Below are positions 35,671 through 45,423 of a stretch of DNA of 64,000 bases, one piece after another (the stretch's first letter is position 1; each line of letters opens with the position of its first letter). Source of the DNA: Rhizobium etli_C (lineage in GTDB: Bacteria; Pseudomonadota; Alphaproteobacteria; Rhizobiales; Rhizobiaceae); NCBI RefSeq assembly GCF_014198605.1, contig NZ_JACIHU010000007.1; one strand, written 5' to 3'. Made by a program: the position numbers and the translations under genes. The notes beneath the pieces are model-generated. The model was not told the DNA's origin, did not search any database, and saw only the letters and a list, made by a program, of their open reading frames with translations.

Positions 35671-35685
35671 TTAAATGCCCGTTAA
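35671..35685 (+). promoter_or_regulatory. CtrA-box candidate upstream of cpaB
   Basis: TTAAATGCCCGTTAA: two TTAA half-sites with exactly 7 bp between, followed by C, the CtrA consensus. It lies 90 bp before the cpaB start in an AT-rich gap, with further TTAA half-sites at 35687 and 35706. CtrA controls pilus genes in Caulobacter (established); binding here is inference. Confidence 0.6.
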
Positions 35686-35774
35686 CTTAAAATGTAAGTG
35701 TTCCATTAACCATAATTATACCAATTGCTGAGCATTCTGCAGGGCGAACATATCGTGCCTTTGAGGAATGATCG

Positions 35775-36590
35775 ATGAAACCGGCCCGCCTGATAATCCT
35801 AGCTGTCGCCCTGGTGGCAGCCGGCCTCGCCGGCTTTCTGGCGATGCAAATGGCCGGCAGTGGCAGTGTCGTCACCCAGGTGCAGTCGGTCATCGAGAAA
35901 GAACCCACCGTCAACATCCTCGTCTCGAGCGCCAATCTGCCGGTCGGCGCAAGGCTGGGCGACGACACGGTACATTGGATGGCCTGGCCGAAGGACGGCG
36001 TCGTCCAGGGATTCATCACCGAAGCCGACAAGCCGGATGCAATCAAGGATCTGCAGGGCGCCGTCGTGCGTCTGCCGATCTTCGAAGGCGAGCCGATCCG
36101 GCCTGAAAAAGTCGCCGATTCCAGCAGCCGTATCCTGTCCTCGCTGTTGCCGGCCGGCAAACGCGCCGTCGCGACCGAGATATCCGTGGCAACGGGCGCC
36201 GGCGGCTTCATCCTGCCGAACGACCGCGTCGACGTCATCATGGTCCGCAAGGGCACCGAGGCCAACAAGCTCATTACCGAAACGGTGCTCAGCAATGTCC
36301 GCGTTCTCGCCATCGACCAGCAGATCCAGGAAAAGGATGATGGCTCGAAGGCCGTGGTCGGCACCACTGCGACACTTGAGCTTACGCCCGATCAAACGAA
36401 GGTTCTCGCCGTCGCCCAACAGATGGCCGACCGGCTGTCGCTCGCGCTGCGCTCGGTCGCCGATGCGCAGGAGCAGGATACCAGTGCCGCCGACTACCTG
36501 CTGAGCGGTGACAACGGCAGTGCGATCATTCAAGTCATCAAGTCGGGCTCCATCGTAACGGATGCCGGCGAAGCGCCGAAGCCGGAGTAA
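35775..36590 (+). CDS. cpaB: CpaB/RcpC pilus assembly protein
   Basis: 271 aa. An N-terminal membrane anchor (RLIILAVALVAAGLAGFLAM) is followed by an SAF/AFP-like domain (ILVSSANLPVGARLGDDTV) and the RcpC domain (ATEISVATGAGGFILPNDRVDVI). It is a periplasmic component that steadies the secretin and links to the outer-membrane pore. The start lies after the CtrA-like site, so cpaB may begin its own transcript. Confidence 0.93.
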   Translation: MKPARLIILAVALVAAGLAGFLAMQMAGSGSVVTQVQSVIEKEPTVNILVSSANLPVGARLGDDTVHWMAWPKDGVVQGFITEADKPDAIKDLQGAVVRLPIFEGEPIRPEKVADSSSRILSSLLPAGKRAVATEISVATGAGGFILPNDRVDVIMVRKGTEANKLITETVLSNVRVLAIDQQIQEKDDGSKAVVGTTATLELTPDQTKVLAVAQQMADRLSLALRSVADAQEQDTSAADYLLSGDNGSAIIQVIKSGSIVTDAGEAPKPE

Positions 36591-36602
36591 GGGGACGTGC
36601 AA

Positions 36603-38102
36603 ATGGGCAATTCAACGCGGCGCGCCAAGCTTCTCCTGACAGGCAGCCTTTCGTTTGCGGTGAGCGTCACCGGCCTGGCGCCAGCCCCTTTCGGGCCGCT
36701 GCTCACCCTCGATCAGGCGCGTGCCGATTCTGGAAACCTTATCCGCATCGCGCAGACCGGCCCTGACGCGCATCGTCGGCTGAAGCTCGGGTTGAACAAG
36801 GCCATCGTCGTTGATCTGCCGGAGGATGCGCACGATATTCTCGTATCCGATCCGAGCATGGCCGATGCCGTCACCCGTACCTCGCGGCGCATCTATCTGT
36901 TCGGCAAGAAGGTCGGTCAGACGAATATTTTTGTCTTCGGCGCCGGCGGGCAGGAGATCATCAATCTCGATATCGAGATCGAACGCGACGTCTCCGGTCT
37001 CGAAGCCAATCTCCGCCGCTTCATTCCCGATTCCGCCATCAACGTCGAAATCGTCTCCGACAACATCGTCCTGACCGGCACCGTGCGCACCCCGCAGGAC
37101 GCCACGCAGGCCGCCGATCTCGCCCAGGTTTTCCTGAAGGGCGGCGAAGCAACGACGAGAACGGAGACGGCGTCCGGTACCGGCGGCGACAGCGCGGTGG
37201 CGCTCTTTGCCGAAGGGCGGCAGACTTCCCAGGTCGTCAATCTGCTGAAGATCGAGGGTGAGGACCAGGTCACCCTCAAGGTGACGATCGCTGAGGTCCG
37301 TCGTGAGGTCCTGAAGCAGCTCGGCTTCGACAACCTGGTTTCCAATTCCTCCGGCATGACGGTTGCCCAGCTCGGCACTCCTAGCGCCGACAGTGTGACG
37401 GCGACGGTTGGCGGCGGGCTGGCGGCTCTCTTCAAGAGCTCGATCGGTAAATACGATATCTCCACCTATCTCAATGCGCTGGAGCAGGCCAAGGTGGTCA
37501 GGACCCTGGCCGAGCCGACATTGACGGCGATCTCCGGCCAGGCGGCGACATTCAATTCCGGTGGTCAGCAGCTCTATTCGACGACTGACAATGACGGCAA
37601 CGTCACTGTCGTTCCCTTCAATTACGGTATCAACCTCGCCTTCAAGCCGGTCGTGCTGTCGTCGGGGCGCATCAGCCTGGAGATCAAGACCAACGTCTCC
37701 GAGCCGGTGGCCGGCAGCGGCAACGCCACCTACCAGCGCCGTTCGGCAGAGACCTCGGTGGAACTGCCCTCGGGCGGCTCGATCGCGCTCGCCGGCCTCA
37801 TCCGCGACAATGTCTCCCAGACGATGGGCGGCACGCCCGGCGTTTCGAAGATTCCGCTGCTCGGAACGCTGTTCCGCCAGAAGGGCTTCGAGCGTCAGGA
37901 AACCGAGCTCGTCATCATCGCAACGCCCTATCTGGTGCGTCCGGTGGCGCGCAATCAGCTGAACCGGCCGGATGACAATTTCAGCCCCGAGAATGACGGT
38001 GCGACCTTCTTCCTCAACCGTGTCAACAAGGTCTATGGCCGCCGCGAAGCACCCGTCGCGGATGCACAGTTCCACGGCTCGATCGGGTTTATCTACAAAT
38101 GA
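36603..38102 (+). CDS. cpaC: CpaC/RcpA outer-membrane secretin
   Basis: 499 aa from the ATG at 36603 (AAGGGG upstream); a GTG two codons earlier is possible. After the signal peptide come a CpaC N-terminal domain (KLGLNKAIVVDLPEDAHDIL, GKKVGQTNIFVFG), a BON-like domain and the secretin domain (KVVRTLAEPTLTAISGQAAT, LPSGGSIALAGLIRDN, GVSKIPLLGTLFRQK). Forms the pore for the Flp pilus. Confidence 0.96.
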   Translation: MGNSTRRAKLLLTGSLSFAVSVTGLAPAPFGPLLTLDQARADSGNLIRIAQTGPDAHRRLKLGLNKAIVVDLPEDAHDILVSDPSMADAVTRTSRRIYLFGKKVGQTNIFVFGAGGQEIINLDIEIERDVSGLEANLRRFIPDSAINVEIVSDNIVLTGTVRTPQDATQAADLAQVFLKGGEATTRTETASGTGGDSAVALFAEGRQTSQVVNLLKIEGEDQVTLKVTIAEVRREVLKQLGFDNLVSNSSGMTVAQLGTPSADSVTATVGGGLAALFKSSIGKYDISTYLNALEQAKVVRTLAEPTLTAISGQAATFNSGGQQLYSTTDNDGNVTVVPFNYGINLAFKPVVLSSGRISLEIKTNVSEPVAGSGNATYQRRSAETSVELPSGGSIALAGLIRDNVSQTMGGTPGVSKIPLLGTLFRQKGFERQETELVIIATPYLVRPVARNQLNRPDDNFSPENDGATFFLNRVNKVYGRREAPVADAQFHGSIGFIYK

Positions 38103-38857
38103 GTGGAGGGTCATCGGCAGCAATGGCACAGAAGAGAAATCAGGCGATGGCCTTCATGACTTCGACGACACCCCGGCTCGCAATCTCCAAGGCGCTTTTC
38201 GTCACGGCCGCCATCTCGGTGGCGATCCTTTCCGGATGCGCCGGCCCGCACGACCAGCTGACAACCGGCGGCATTCCGGATGATTACCGTGCCCGTCACC
38301 CGATCATCGTCACAGAGGCTGAGCAGACGGTGGATATTCCGGTTGCTTCCACCGATCGCCGCCTGACCATCGCTCAGCGCGATCTCATCCGCGGCTTTGC
38401 CGCAAACTATATCTCCCGCGCCTCCGGCCCGGTATATGTATTGTCGCCGGAAGGCTCGCCGAATTCGGCAGCCGCCCATCAGCTGCGCAATCAGGTCCGC
38501 GCCGAGTTGGCGTCGAAAGGGATCGCGAGCTCGAAAATCATCAATACGTCCTATGCCGCTGCCGGCGCCGGCGATGCGGCGCCGATCCGCCTGAGCTTCA
38601 CCGGCACGACCGCGATCACGACGCAGTGCGGTCAGTGGCCGAAGGACATTTCGAACGATTTCGCCAATCAGAATTACTATAATTTCGGCTGCGCCACGCA
38701 GAACAACCTCGCCGCCCAGGTCGCCAATCCGGAGGACCTGGTGGCGCCTCGCGGCATGACGCCGATCGACGCGCAGCGGCGCAACAATGCGATCCAGGAA
38801 TACCGAACGACGACATCGACGATCGAGGATGTCGCCAGCAGCGACAGCAGCTTCTGA
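38099..38857 (+). CDS. cpaD: CpaD pilus assembly lipoprotein
   Basis: 252 aa. The lipobox VAILSGC (about residue 47) suggests a later start among the in-frame ATGs at 38099, 38123, 38147 and 38156; I keep the first because it overlaps cpaC by four bases. The CpaD domain is recognisable at RDLIRGFAANYISRASGPVY and the C-terminal FGCATQNNLAAQVANPEDL and RGMTPIDAQRRN. Probably an outer-membrane partner of the secretin. Confidence 0.92.
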   Translation: MSGGSSAAMAQKRNQAMAFMTSTTPRLAISKALFVTAAISVAILSGCAGPHDQLTTGGIPDDYRARHPIIVTEAEQTVDIPVASTDRRLTIAQRDLIRGFAANYISRASGPVYVLSPEGSPNSAAAHQLRNQVRAELASKGIASSKIINTSYAAAGAGDAAPIRLSFTGTTAITTQCGQWPKDISNDFANQNYYNFGCATQNNLAAQVANPEDLVAPRGMTPIDAQRRNNAIQEYRTTTSTIEDVASSDSSF

Positions 38858-38871
38858 GGCGAGACGGGACG

Positions 38872-40149
38872 ATGAGCGCCATCGAATACGAGATCAAGAA
38901 TCCCAGCGAGCTTCGTCACGCCGAAGAGGCGGTGCGCATGGCGGATCTGGAAGCCATGCGGCCGCTGCCGCGCATTTCCGTTCACGCCTTCTGCGAGAGC
39001 GAGACCCTGCAGCATGTCATGGAACGCTGTGCCAATGACCGGCGCATGGCGAAGGTGAGCCTGCGCATCACCAGCGGCGGCATTGCCGCTGCCGCCAATA
39101 TGTTCTCCGGCGCGCCGACGCCGAACCTCATCATCCTCGAGACCAAGGCGAATGTCGGAAGCCTCCTTGCCGAACTCGCCCCGCTCGCCGCCGTCTGCGA
39201 TCCTACCACCAAGGTCGTCATCGTCGGCTACTATAACGATATCGGACTGTATCGCGAGCTGATCCGCAACGGCATTTCCGAATACATGGTCCAGCCCGTG
39301 GCCATGCCCGATATCCTTGCGGCGATGGCCTCGATCTTCGTCGATCCGGAAGCCGAGCCGCTCGGCCGCAGTATCGCCTTCATCGGCTCGAAGGGTGGCA
39401 CCGGCGCTTCGACCATCGCCCATAATTGCGCTTTCGGCATTTCCAATCTCTTCTCCACCGAGACGATCCTCGCCGACCTCGACCTTCCCTATGGCACGGC
39501 GAATATCGACTTCGACCAGGATCCGGCCCAGGGCATCGCCGAGGCGGTCTTCGCGCCCGACCGTCTCGACGAGGTCTTCCTCGACCGCCTGCTGACGAAA
39601 TGTTCCGAGCATCTGTCACTGCTCGCCGCGCCCTCGTTGCTCGACCGCGCCTATGATTTCGACGGCCAGGCCTTCCAGCCGGTGCTCGACGTCCTGCAGC
39701 GCAGCGCCCCGGTCACCGTGCTCGACGTTCCGCATGCGTGGTCGGAATGGACCCGCTCGGTGCTGGCGAGCGTCGACGAGGTGGTCATCGCGGCCGTTCC
39801 CGATCTTGCCAACCTGCGCAACACCAAAAATATGCTGGATGCGCTGCGCAAGATGCGGCCGAATGACAAGCCGCCGCATCTCATCCTCAATCAGGTCGGC
39901 ATGCCGAAACGTCCCGAGATCTCGCCGTCGGATTTCTGTGAGCCTTTGGAGATCGATCCGATCGCGATCATCCCCTTCGACATCAACCTCTTCGGCAACG
40001 CCGCCAACAGCGGCCGGATGATCTCGGAAGTCGATCCCAGGTCGCCGACGGCTGAGACGTTTTCGCAGATATCGCACATCGTCACCGGCCGGGTCGCGAT
40101 CAGGAAGGCGAAGAAGGGCGGCCTGCTGGGCCTCCTGAAGCGCAAATAG
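38872..40149 (+). CDS. cpaE: CpaE/TadZ pilus localisation ATPase
   Basis: 425 aa. The N-terminal part (about 30-150) is a receiver-like domain; the C-terminal part is a ParA/MinD-like ATPase with SKGGTGASTIAHNCAFGI as deviant Walker A. TadZ/CpaE proteins place the pilus machine at the cell pole (family knowledge). The gene sits 14 bp after cpaD. Confidence 0.93.
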   Translation: MSAIEYEIKNPSELRHAEEAVRMADLEAMRPLPRISVHAFCESETLQHVMERCANDRRMAKVSLRITSGGIAAAANMFSGAPTPNLIILETKANVGSLLAELAPLAAVCDPTTKVVIVGYYNDIGLYRELIRNGISEYMVQPVAMPDILAAMASIFVDPEAEPLGRSIAFIGSKGGTGASTIAHNCAFGISNLFSTETILADLDLPYGTANIDFDQDPAQGIAEAVFAPDRLDEVFLDRLLTKCSEHLSLLAAPSLLDRAYDFDGQAFQPVLDVLQRSAPVTVLDVPHAWSEWTRSVLASVDEVVIAAVPDLANLRNTKNMLDALRKMRPNDKPPHLILNQVGMPKRPEISPSDFCEPLEIDPIAIIPFDINLFGNAANSGRMISEVDPRSPTAETFSQISHIVTGRVAIRKAKKGGLLGLLKRK

Positions 40150-40180
40150 ACGACTAGAACGAGCAGATTGGATCGAGGGC

Positions 40181-41659
40181 ATGTTTGGAAAACGCGGAAA
40201 CGAAGGTTTCGGAAAGGCTGGGGGCGCGATCGCTCCTCCGCCGCCGGCTCCGGCCGCGCCCGCGCCCGTGGCATCCTCTCCCTCCATTCTGGTCGAACCC
40301 TCGCGCGAACCCCAGCGCCAGCAGGTGACGCCGCCGCCGATGCAGGCGCCGCAGCGTAAGCGCCCCGTTCGTACCGACGAATATTACGACACCAAACAGC
40401 AGGTCTTTTCTGCACTGATCGACACGATCGATCTCTCGCAGCTTTCCAAGCTCGACGGCGAAAGCGCGCGCGAGGAAATCCGCGACATCGTCAACGACAT
40501 CATCACCATCAAGAATTTCGCGATGTCGATCTCCGAGCAGGAAGAACTGCTCGAAGATATCTGCAACGACGTCCTCGGCTACGGCCCGCTGGAGCCGCTG
40601 CTGGCGCGCGACGACATCGCCGACATCATGGTCAACGGCGCCGGCCAGACCTTCATCGAAGTCGGCGGCAAGACGATCGAATCGGAAATCCGTTTTCGCG
40701 ACAACGCGCAGCTTCTTTCCATCTGCCAGCGCATTGTCAGCCAGGTCGGCCGCCGTGTCGATGAATCGAGCCCGATCTGCGACGCACGCCTGCCCGATGG
40801 CTCGCGCGTCAATGTCATCGCGCCGCCGCTGTCGATCGACGGGCCGGCGCTCACCATCCGCAAGTTCAAGAAGGACAAGCTGACGCTCGATCAGCTCGTC
40901 CGTTTCGGCGCGATCACGCCGGAAGGCGCGACCGTGCTGCAGATCATCGGGCGCGTGCGCTGCAACGTCATCATTTCAGGCGGCACGGGTTCGGGCAAAA
41001 CGACCCTCCTGAACTGCCTGACCAATTATATCGACCGCGACGAGCGCGTCATCACCTGCGAGGATACGGCCGAACTGCAGTTGCAGCAGCCGCATGTCGT
41101 GCGTCTGGAAACGCGTCCGCCGAATATCGAAGGCGAGGGCGAGATCACCATGCGCGATCTCGTCAAGAACTGCCTGCGTATGCGCCCCGAGCGCATCATC
41201 GTCGGCGAAGTGCGCGGACCTGAGGTTTTCGACCTGCTGCAGGCGATGAACACCGGTCACGACGGCTCAATGGGCACGATCCACGCCAACACCCCGCGCG
41301 AATGCCTAAGCCGTATCGAATCGATGATCGCCATGGGCGGTTTCTCGCTGCCGGCAAAAACGGTGCGCGAGATCATTTCCACCTCCGTCGACGTCATTAT
41401 TCAGGCGGCGCGCCTGCGCGACGGTTCGCGCCGCATCACCCAGATCACCGAGGTGATCGGCATGGAAGGCGACGTCATCATCACCCAGGATCTGATGCGC
41501 TATGAGATTGAAGGCGAAGATGCGAACGGCCGCCTGATCGGCCGGCACATGTCGGCCGGCGTCGGCAAGCCGCATTTCTGGGATCGCGCCCGCTACTTCA
41601 ACGAGGAAAAGCGTCTTGCCGCCGCCCTCGACGCGATGGAAGCGAAAACGAAGGATTAG
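40181..41659 (+). CDS. cpaF: CpaF/TadA pilus secretion ATPase
   Basis: 492-aa hexameric ATPase that drives pilus extension (and retraction in Caulobacter). A Pro/Ala-rich N-terminus (residues 10-65) precedes the core. Walker A ISGGTGSGKTTLLN, the Asp and His boxes (RMRPERIIVGEVRGPEVFDL, GSMGTIHANTPRECLSRIE) are intact. Confidence 0.96.
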   Translation: MFGKRGNEGFGKAGGAIAPPPPAPAAPAPVASSPSILVEPSREPQRQQVTPPPMQAPQRKRPVRTDEYYDTKQQVFSALIDTIDLSQLSKLDGESAREEIRDIVNDIITIKNFAMSISEQEELLEDICNDVLGYGPLEPLLARDDIADIMVNGAGQTFIEVGGKTIESEIRFRDNAQLLSICQRIVSQVGRRVDESSPICDARLPDGSRVNVIAPPLSIDGPALTIRKFKKDKLTLDQLVRFGAITPEGATVLQIIGRVRCNVIISGGTGSGKTTLLNCLTNYIDRDERVITCEDTAELQLQQPHVVRLETRPPNIEGEGEITMRDLVKNCLRMRPERIIVGEVRGPEVFDLLQAMNTGHDGSMGTIHANTPRECLSRIESMIAMGGFSLPAKTVREIISTSVDVIIQAARLRDGSRRITQITEVIGMEGDVIITQDLMRYEIEGEDANGRLIGRHMSAGVGKPHFWDRARYFNEEKRLAAALDAMEAKTKD

Positions 41660-41664
41660 GCGAG

Positions 41665-42672
41665 ATGTTCGGGTTCGATCCAATAGTGCTGGCAATCGTC
41701 GTCCTGGCCGCCGTCTCCGCGGGCGCGGTGGCCTATGCCCTGATGTTTTCCCGGATCGAGACTGACAAGAAATCGGCAAGCCGCATCAACCGCGTCAAGT
41801 CGGCCGAAAGCGACCGTGTCAAGGTCAAGGCTGCCCGCGACCGGGTGCAGGAGCTGTCGAAGCGCCGCAAATCGGTGCAGGACAACCTGAAGGACCTGGA
41901 AAAACGCCAGCACGAAAAGACCAAGAAAACGTTGTCGATGAAATCCCGGCTGGTGCAGGCCGGCCTGACGATCACGGTGGCGAAATTCTACCTCATCAGC
42001 GCCATCTTCGCCTCCGTGCTGCTGCTCGTGGCCTTCATCGTTGGTGTATCGTGGATGGTCATGGTCGGTATCGCCGTCGTCGCCGGTCTCGGCCTGCCGC
42101 GCTGGGTCATCGGCTTCCTGATCAAGCGCCGCCAGAACAAGTTTCTCAACGAGCTCCCCAATGCACTTGACGTCATCATTCGCTCGATCAAATCCGGCTT
42201 GCCACTGAACGATGCGATCCGTCTTATCGCAACCGAGGGCACCGAGCCAGTCAAGAGCGAGTTCCGGCGCGTCATTGAAGCGCAGCAGGTGGGTCTCAGC
42301 ACTCCCGATGCCTGCGCCCGCATGACGATTCACATGCCGCTCCAGGAAGTCAATTTCTTCGCCATCGTCATCGCCATCCAGTCCCAGGCCGGCGGCAATC
42401 TCTCGGAAGCGATCGGCAACCTCTCCAAGGTCCTGCGTGATCGCAGGAAGATGAAGGCCAAGGTTACGGCGCTCTCGATGGAAGCCAAGGCGTCGGCCTA
42501 CATCATCGGCGCTCTGCCCTTCATCGTCGCGACCCTCGTCTATCTCACCTCGCCGAACTACATGATGATCCTTTTCACCGATCCGCGTGGCCATTTCATC
42601 ATGGGCTTCTCGGCGATCTGGATGTCGATCGGCATTTTCGTCATGCGCAAAATGGTCAGTTTTGATATCTAG
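41665..42672 (+). CDS. tadB: TadB inner-membrane platform protein
   Basis: 335 aa with an N-terminal helix, a charged linker (KKSASRINRVKSAESDRVKV onward) and a T2SSF domain in the C-terminal half (LPNALDVIIRSIKSGLPLND, FFAIVIAIQSQAGGNLSEAI) with flanking membrane helices. With TadC it forms the platform that CpaF acts on. It starts 5 bp after cpaF. Confidence 0.94.
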   Translation: MFGFDPIVLAIVVLAAVSAGAVAYALMFSRIETDKKSASRINRVKSAESDRVKVKAARDRVQELSKRRKSVQDNLKDLEKRQHEKTKKTLSMKSRLVQAGLTITVAKFYLISAIFASVLLLVAFIVGVSWMVMVGIAVVAGLGLPRWVIGFLIKRRQNKFLNELPNALDVIIRSIKSGLPLNDAIRLIATEGTEPVKSEFRRVIEAQQVGLSTPDACARMTIHMPLQEVNFFAIVIAIQSQAGGNLSEAIGNLSKVLRDRRKMKAKVTALSMEAKASAYIIGALPFIVATLVYLTSPNYMMILFTDPRGHFIMGFSAIWMSIGIFVMRKMVSFDI

Positions 42673-42687
42673 CCGGAAGGAAGCACC

Positions 42688-43674
42688 ATGTCGCAGGACG
42701 TTGCCGCAATGCTCACCAATCCGAGCATGCTGATCGCACTTTTCGTGGCGATCGCCGTCTTCGCTACTTTTTATACGATCGCCGTCCCCTTCTTCGAGCG
42801 CGGCGATCTGACCAAGCGCATGAAGGCCGTTTCGACAGAGCGCGAGCAAATCCGCGCCCGCGAACGCGCCCGCATGAATGCCGACCCGGCTGCCGGCAAG
42901 GCGTCGCTCAGGAGCCAGAACAACCGCTCGGTCCGCCAGATCGTCGAGCGTTTCAACCTGCGTAAGGCGCTCGTCGACGACAATACGGTCAACAAGCTAC
43001 GCGCCGCCGGTTTCCGCTCGGAGAATGCGCTGAATACTTTCCTTGTCGCGCGCTTCCTGCTGCCCTTCCTTTTCCTGGCGCTTGCTGCCTTCTGGGTCTT
43101 CGGCCTCGGCAATCTCGCCGAAAGGGGCATGCCCATCCGCCTCTTTGCTGTCGTCGGCATCGGCTATCTCGGCTTCTACGCACCGAACATCTATATCTCC
43201 AACCGCATGGGCAAGCGCCAGCACTCGATCAAGCGCGCCTGGCCGGATGCGCTGGACCTGATGCTGATCTGCGTCGAATCCGGTATCTCGATCGAGGCGG
43301 CGATGCGTCGCGTGTCGGAGGAACTTGGCGAGCAGTCGCCGCCGCTTGCCGAAGAGATGGTCCTGACGACGGCAGAGCTCTCCTTCCTGCCGGATCGCCG
43401 GGTGGCGCTCGAAAACCTTGCCACGCGCACCCAGATCGAACTGGTGCGGTCGGTCACCCAGGCGCTGATCCAGGCCGATCGCTACGGCACGCCGATCGCC
43501 CAGGCGCTGCGCGTTCTCGCTCAGGAAGGGCGCGACGAGCGCATGAACGAGGCGGAAAAGAAGGCGGCCGCCCTGCCGCCGAAACTGACAGTGCCGATGA
43601 TCCTGTTCTTCCTGCCGGTGCTGATCGCCGTCATTCTCGGCCCGGCCGGCATCCAGGTGGCGGACAAATTCTGA
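42688..43674 (+). CDS. tadC: TadC inner-membrane platform protein
   Basis: 328 aa. T2SSF domain in the C-terminal half: AWPDALDLMLICVESGISIE and LGEQSPPLAEEMVLTTAELS. Membrane helices lie at the N-terminus, around residues 115-175, and at the C-terminus. It is 15 bp after tadB and is the last tad gene on this strand; no TadD/E/F genes follow, since those lie on the other strand. Confidence 0.94.
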   Translation: MSQDVAAMLTNPSMLIALFVAIAVFATFYTIAVPFFERGDLTKRMKAVSTEREQIRARERARMNADPAAGKASLRSQNNRSVRQIVERFNLRKALVDDNTVNKLRAAGFRSENALNTFLVARFLLPFLFLALAAFWVFGLGNLAERGMPIRLFAVVGIGYLGFYAPNIYISNRMGKRQHSIKRAWPDALDLMLICVESGISIEAAMRRVSEELGEQSPPLAEEMVLTTAELSFLPDRRVALENLATRTQIELVRSVTQALIQADRYGTPIAQALRVLAQEGRDERMNEAEKKAAALPPKLTVPMILFFLPVLIAVILGPAGIQVADKF

Positions 43675-43804
43675 CGGGTGCGCAGACGATCTGTCGTCCG
43701 TGCCCGTGACGGGCGCCGGCATAGCTGCTAAATGGGATGACGATGACCAGCTGGCGCGGAGGCCGTGTCTCTCTGACGCCTTCCATCCCGAAAGCGAGGT
43801 TCCG

Positions 43805-44437
43805 ATGTCTTCTCAGGGCGTTTTCATCAGCATCATGGCAGCCCTGGTGGTCGGCGCCATGAGCCCCGGTCCGAGCTTCGTCATCGTCTCCAGGATCGCC
43901 ATTTCACGGTCACGGCTGGACGGACTTGCGGCCGCGCTGGGCATGGGCGCCGGTGGTGTGGTGTTTGCCGTGCTGGCGCTCGCCGGGCTGACGGCGCTGC
44001 TATCTCAGTTCGAATGGCTCTATATCCTGCTGAAGGTCGCAGGCGGCGCCTATCTTGTCTATATCGCCATCAATATCTGGAAAGGCGCCGGTCGGCCGCT
44101 CGAGGTTTCCGACGCCGTCCATGACCGCCGCGCGCCGATGCGCAGCTTCACGACCGCGCTGCTGACCCAGCTCAGCAACCCGAAGACCATCATCGTCTAT
44201 GCCAGCCTGTTTGCCGCGCTTTTACCGAGGACGGTGCCGCTCGATCTCATCTTCGCGCTGCCGCTCGGTGTCTTTGCGGTGGAGGCGGGCTGGTATTCGA
44301 TCGTGGCGCTCGCTTTTTCGGCCCGCCATCCGCGGCGGCTCTATCTCCATGCCAAGGGGTGGATCGACCGGGCCGCCGGCGCCGTCATGGGCGGCCTCGG
44401 TCTCCGTCTCATCCTTTCGGGCCTCAGCGTCCGCTGA
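43805..44437 (+). CDS. LysE/RhtB-family amino-acid exporter
   Basis: 210 aa from the ATG at 43805 with six predicted membrane helices. The N-terminal GAMSPGPSFVIVSRIAISRS and the LSNPKTIIVYASLFAALLP segment identify the LysE family, which exports amino acids or related metabolites; the substrate is unknown. It lies 130 bp after tadC and convergent with the TPR gene, so it is probably not part of the pilus. Confidence 0.9.
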   Translation: MSSQGVFISIMAALVVGAMSPGPSFVIVSRIAISRSRLDGLAAALGMGAGGVVFAVLALAGLTALLSQFEWLYILLKVAGGAYLVYIAINIWKGAGRPLEVSDAVHDRRAPMRSFTTALLTQLSNPKTIIVYASLFAALLPRTVPLDLIFALPLGVFAVEAGWYSIVALAFSARHPRRLYLHAKGWIDRAAGAVMGGLGLRLILSGLSVR

Positions 44438-44444
44438 ACACGGT

Positions 44445-45281
44445 TTAGTTGGTGTTGCTGCCGTCCGCCGCGCCCGGCGTCTTGTCCTTGGCGGCGAGCT
44501 TCTGCCAGGAATTCTGCTGCGAGAGCATCCCCCTGAGATAGGCGACATTGGCATCGGCCTGTTGTGGCGAAAGTTCGCGCCGCGCGATCTGCTCCGCTTC
44601 CGGGAAACGTCCCTGCAGGCCGACGACGAGGGCAAGGTTCTGCCTGACGCGGCTGTCGGCGTTTGGTTGGCCGGCGGCCGAGCGCAGATAGGTTTCGGCG
44701 GTGCGCAGGTCGCCGGTCAGCACGTAGGACATTCCGAGATTGGAAAGGATAGAAGGTTCGTTCGGCTGAATGTCGAGCGCGTCGCGGTAGCGCTGCCTGG
44801 CCTCGCTTGCCCGGCCCATCTGATCAAGGATCGCGCCCTGGGCCGAGATCAGCCTCCAGTCCGGACGATCCGGTGTCTGGGCCCGGCCGATGGTGTCGAG
44901 CGCCTGCTGGAACTGTCCAGCTGCCGCTTGCGCCTTGCCATAGGCGGCCAGCACGTTTCGGTCGCCGGGATTGGCGATCGCCACCTGCTGCATGACGGCG
45001 AGCGCCTGCGCGTCACGGCCGTTCATGCGCAGCAGGTTGGCATAGTTGACGCCGGTGACGGGATCGCGGGGGTTCTTGTCATAGGCCTGGCCGAGCCGAT
45101 CCGTTGCCGAGCGCAGCTCGGTCGCGTCCATCTCTTCGACCGGCTTGGTGAGTTTCGGCACCGAGCCTGTCGTCATCCGGTCCTTGGTCGTCGAGCAGCC
45201 AGCCAGCGCAAGGACGATCAGCGACGCCGCGACGCCCTGCAGGAAGCGATTGGTGGATATGGTGGTGAGCGAGGCAGGCAT
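44445..45281 (-). CDS. tadD: TadD-like TPR lipoprotein
   Basis: 278 aa from the ATG at 45281; the frame extends 27 codons upstream, but only this start places the signal peptide correctly. The lipobox LIVLALAGC is at about residue 28. At least five TPR-like units follow (for example NPRDPVTGVNYANLLRMNGR and QPNEPSILSNLGMSYVLTGD). TadD proteins are needed for secretin assembly in other Flp systems; the position at the end of the tad cluster supports this role. Confidence 0.85.
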   Translation of the reverse strand: MPASLTTISTNRFLQGVAASLIVLALAGCSTTKDRMTTGSVPKLTKPVEEMDATELRSATDRLGQAYDKNPRDPVTGVNYANLLRMNGRDAQALAVMQQVAIANPGDRNVLAAYGKAQAAAGQFQQALDTIGRAQTPDRPDWRLISAQGAILDQMGRASEARQRYRDALDIQPNEPSILSNLGMSYVLTGDLRTAETYLRSAAGQPNADSRVRQNLALVVGLQGRFPEAEQIARRELSPQQADANVAYLRGMLSQQNSWQKLAAKDKTPGAADGSNTN

Positions 45282-45423
45282 GACGCGTTCCTGATTCCGA
45301 AATCGGCGCCTGACCTCGAACGCGGAACAGGGAAAGGTTTGACGCAATCTTCGCTCCAGCAATAGTCTGTTAACCCTAACAGACCGTTAAGGAGTGATTC
45401 CTGACGACCGCCGAAGGACAATC

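Noticed and set aside
44199..45365. A long plus-strand frame (388 codons) over the end of the LysE gene and tadD
   Set aside because: It is a frame shadow of lysE and the antisense of the TPR lipoprotein gene.
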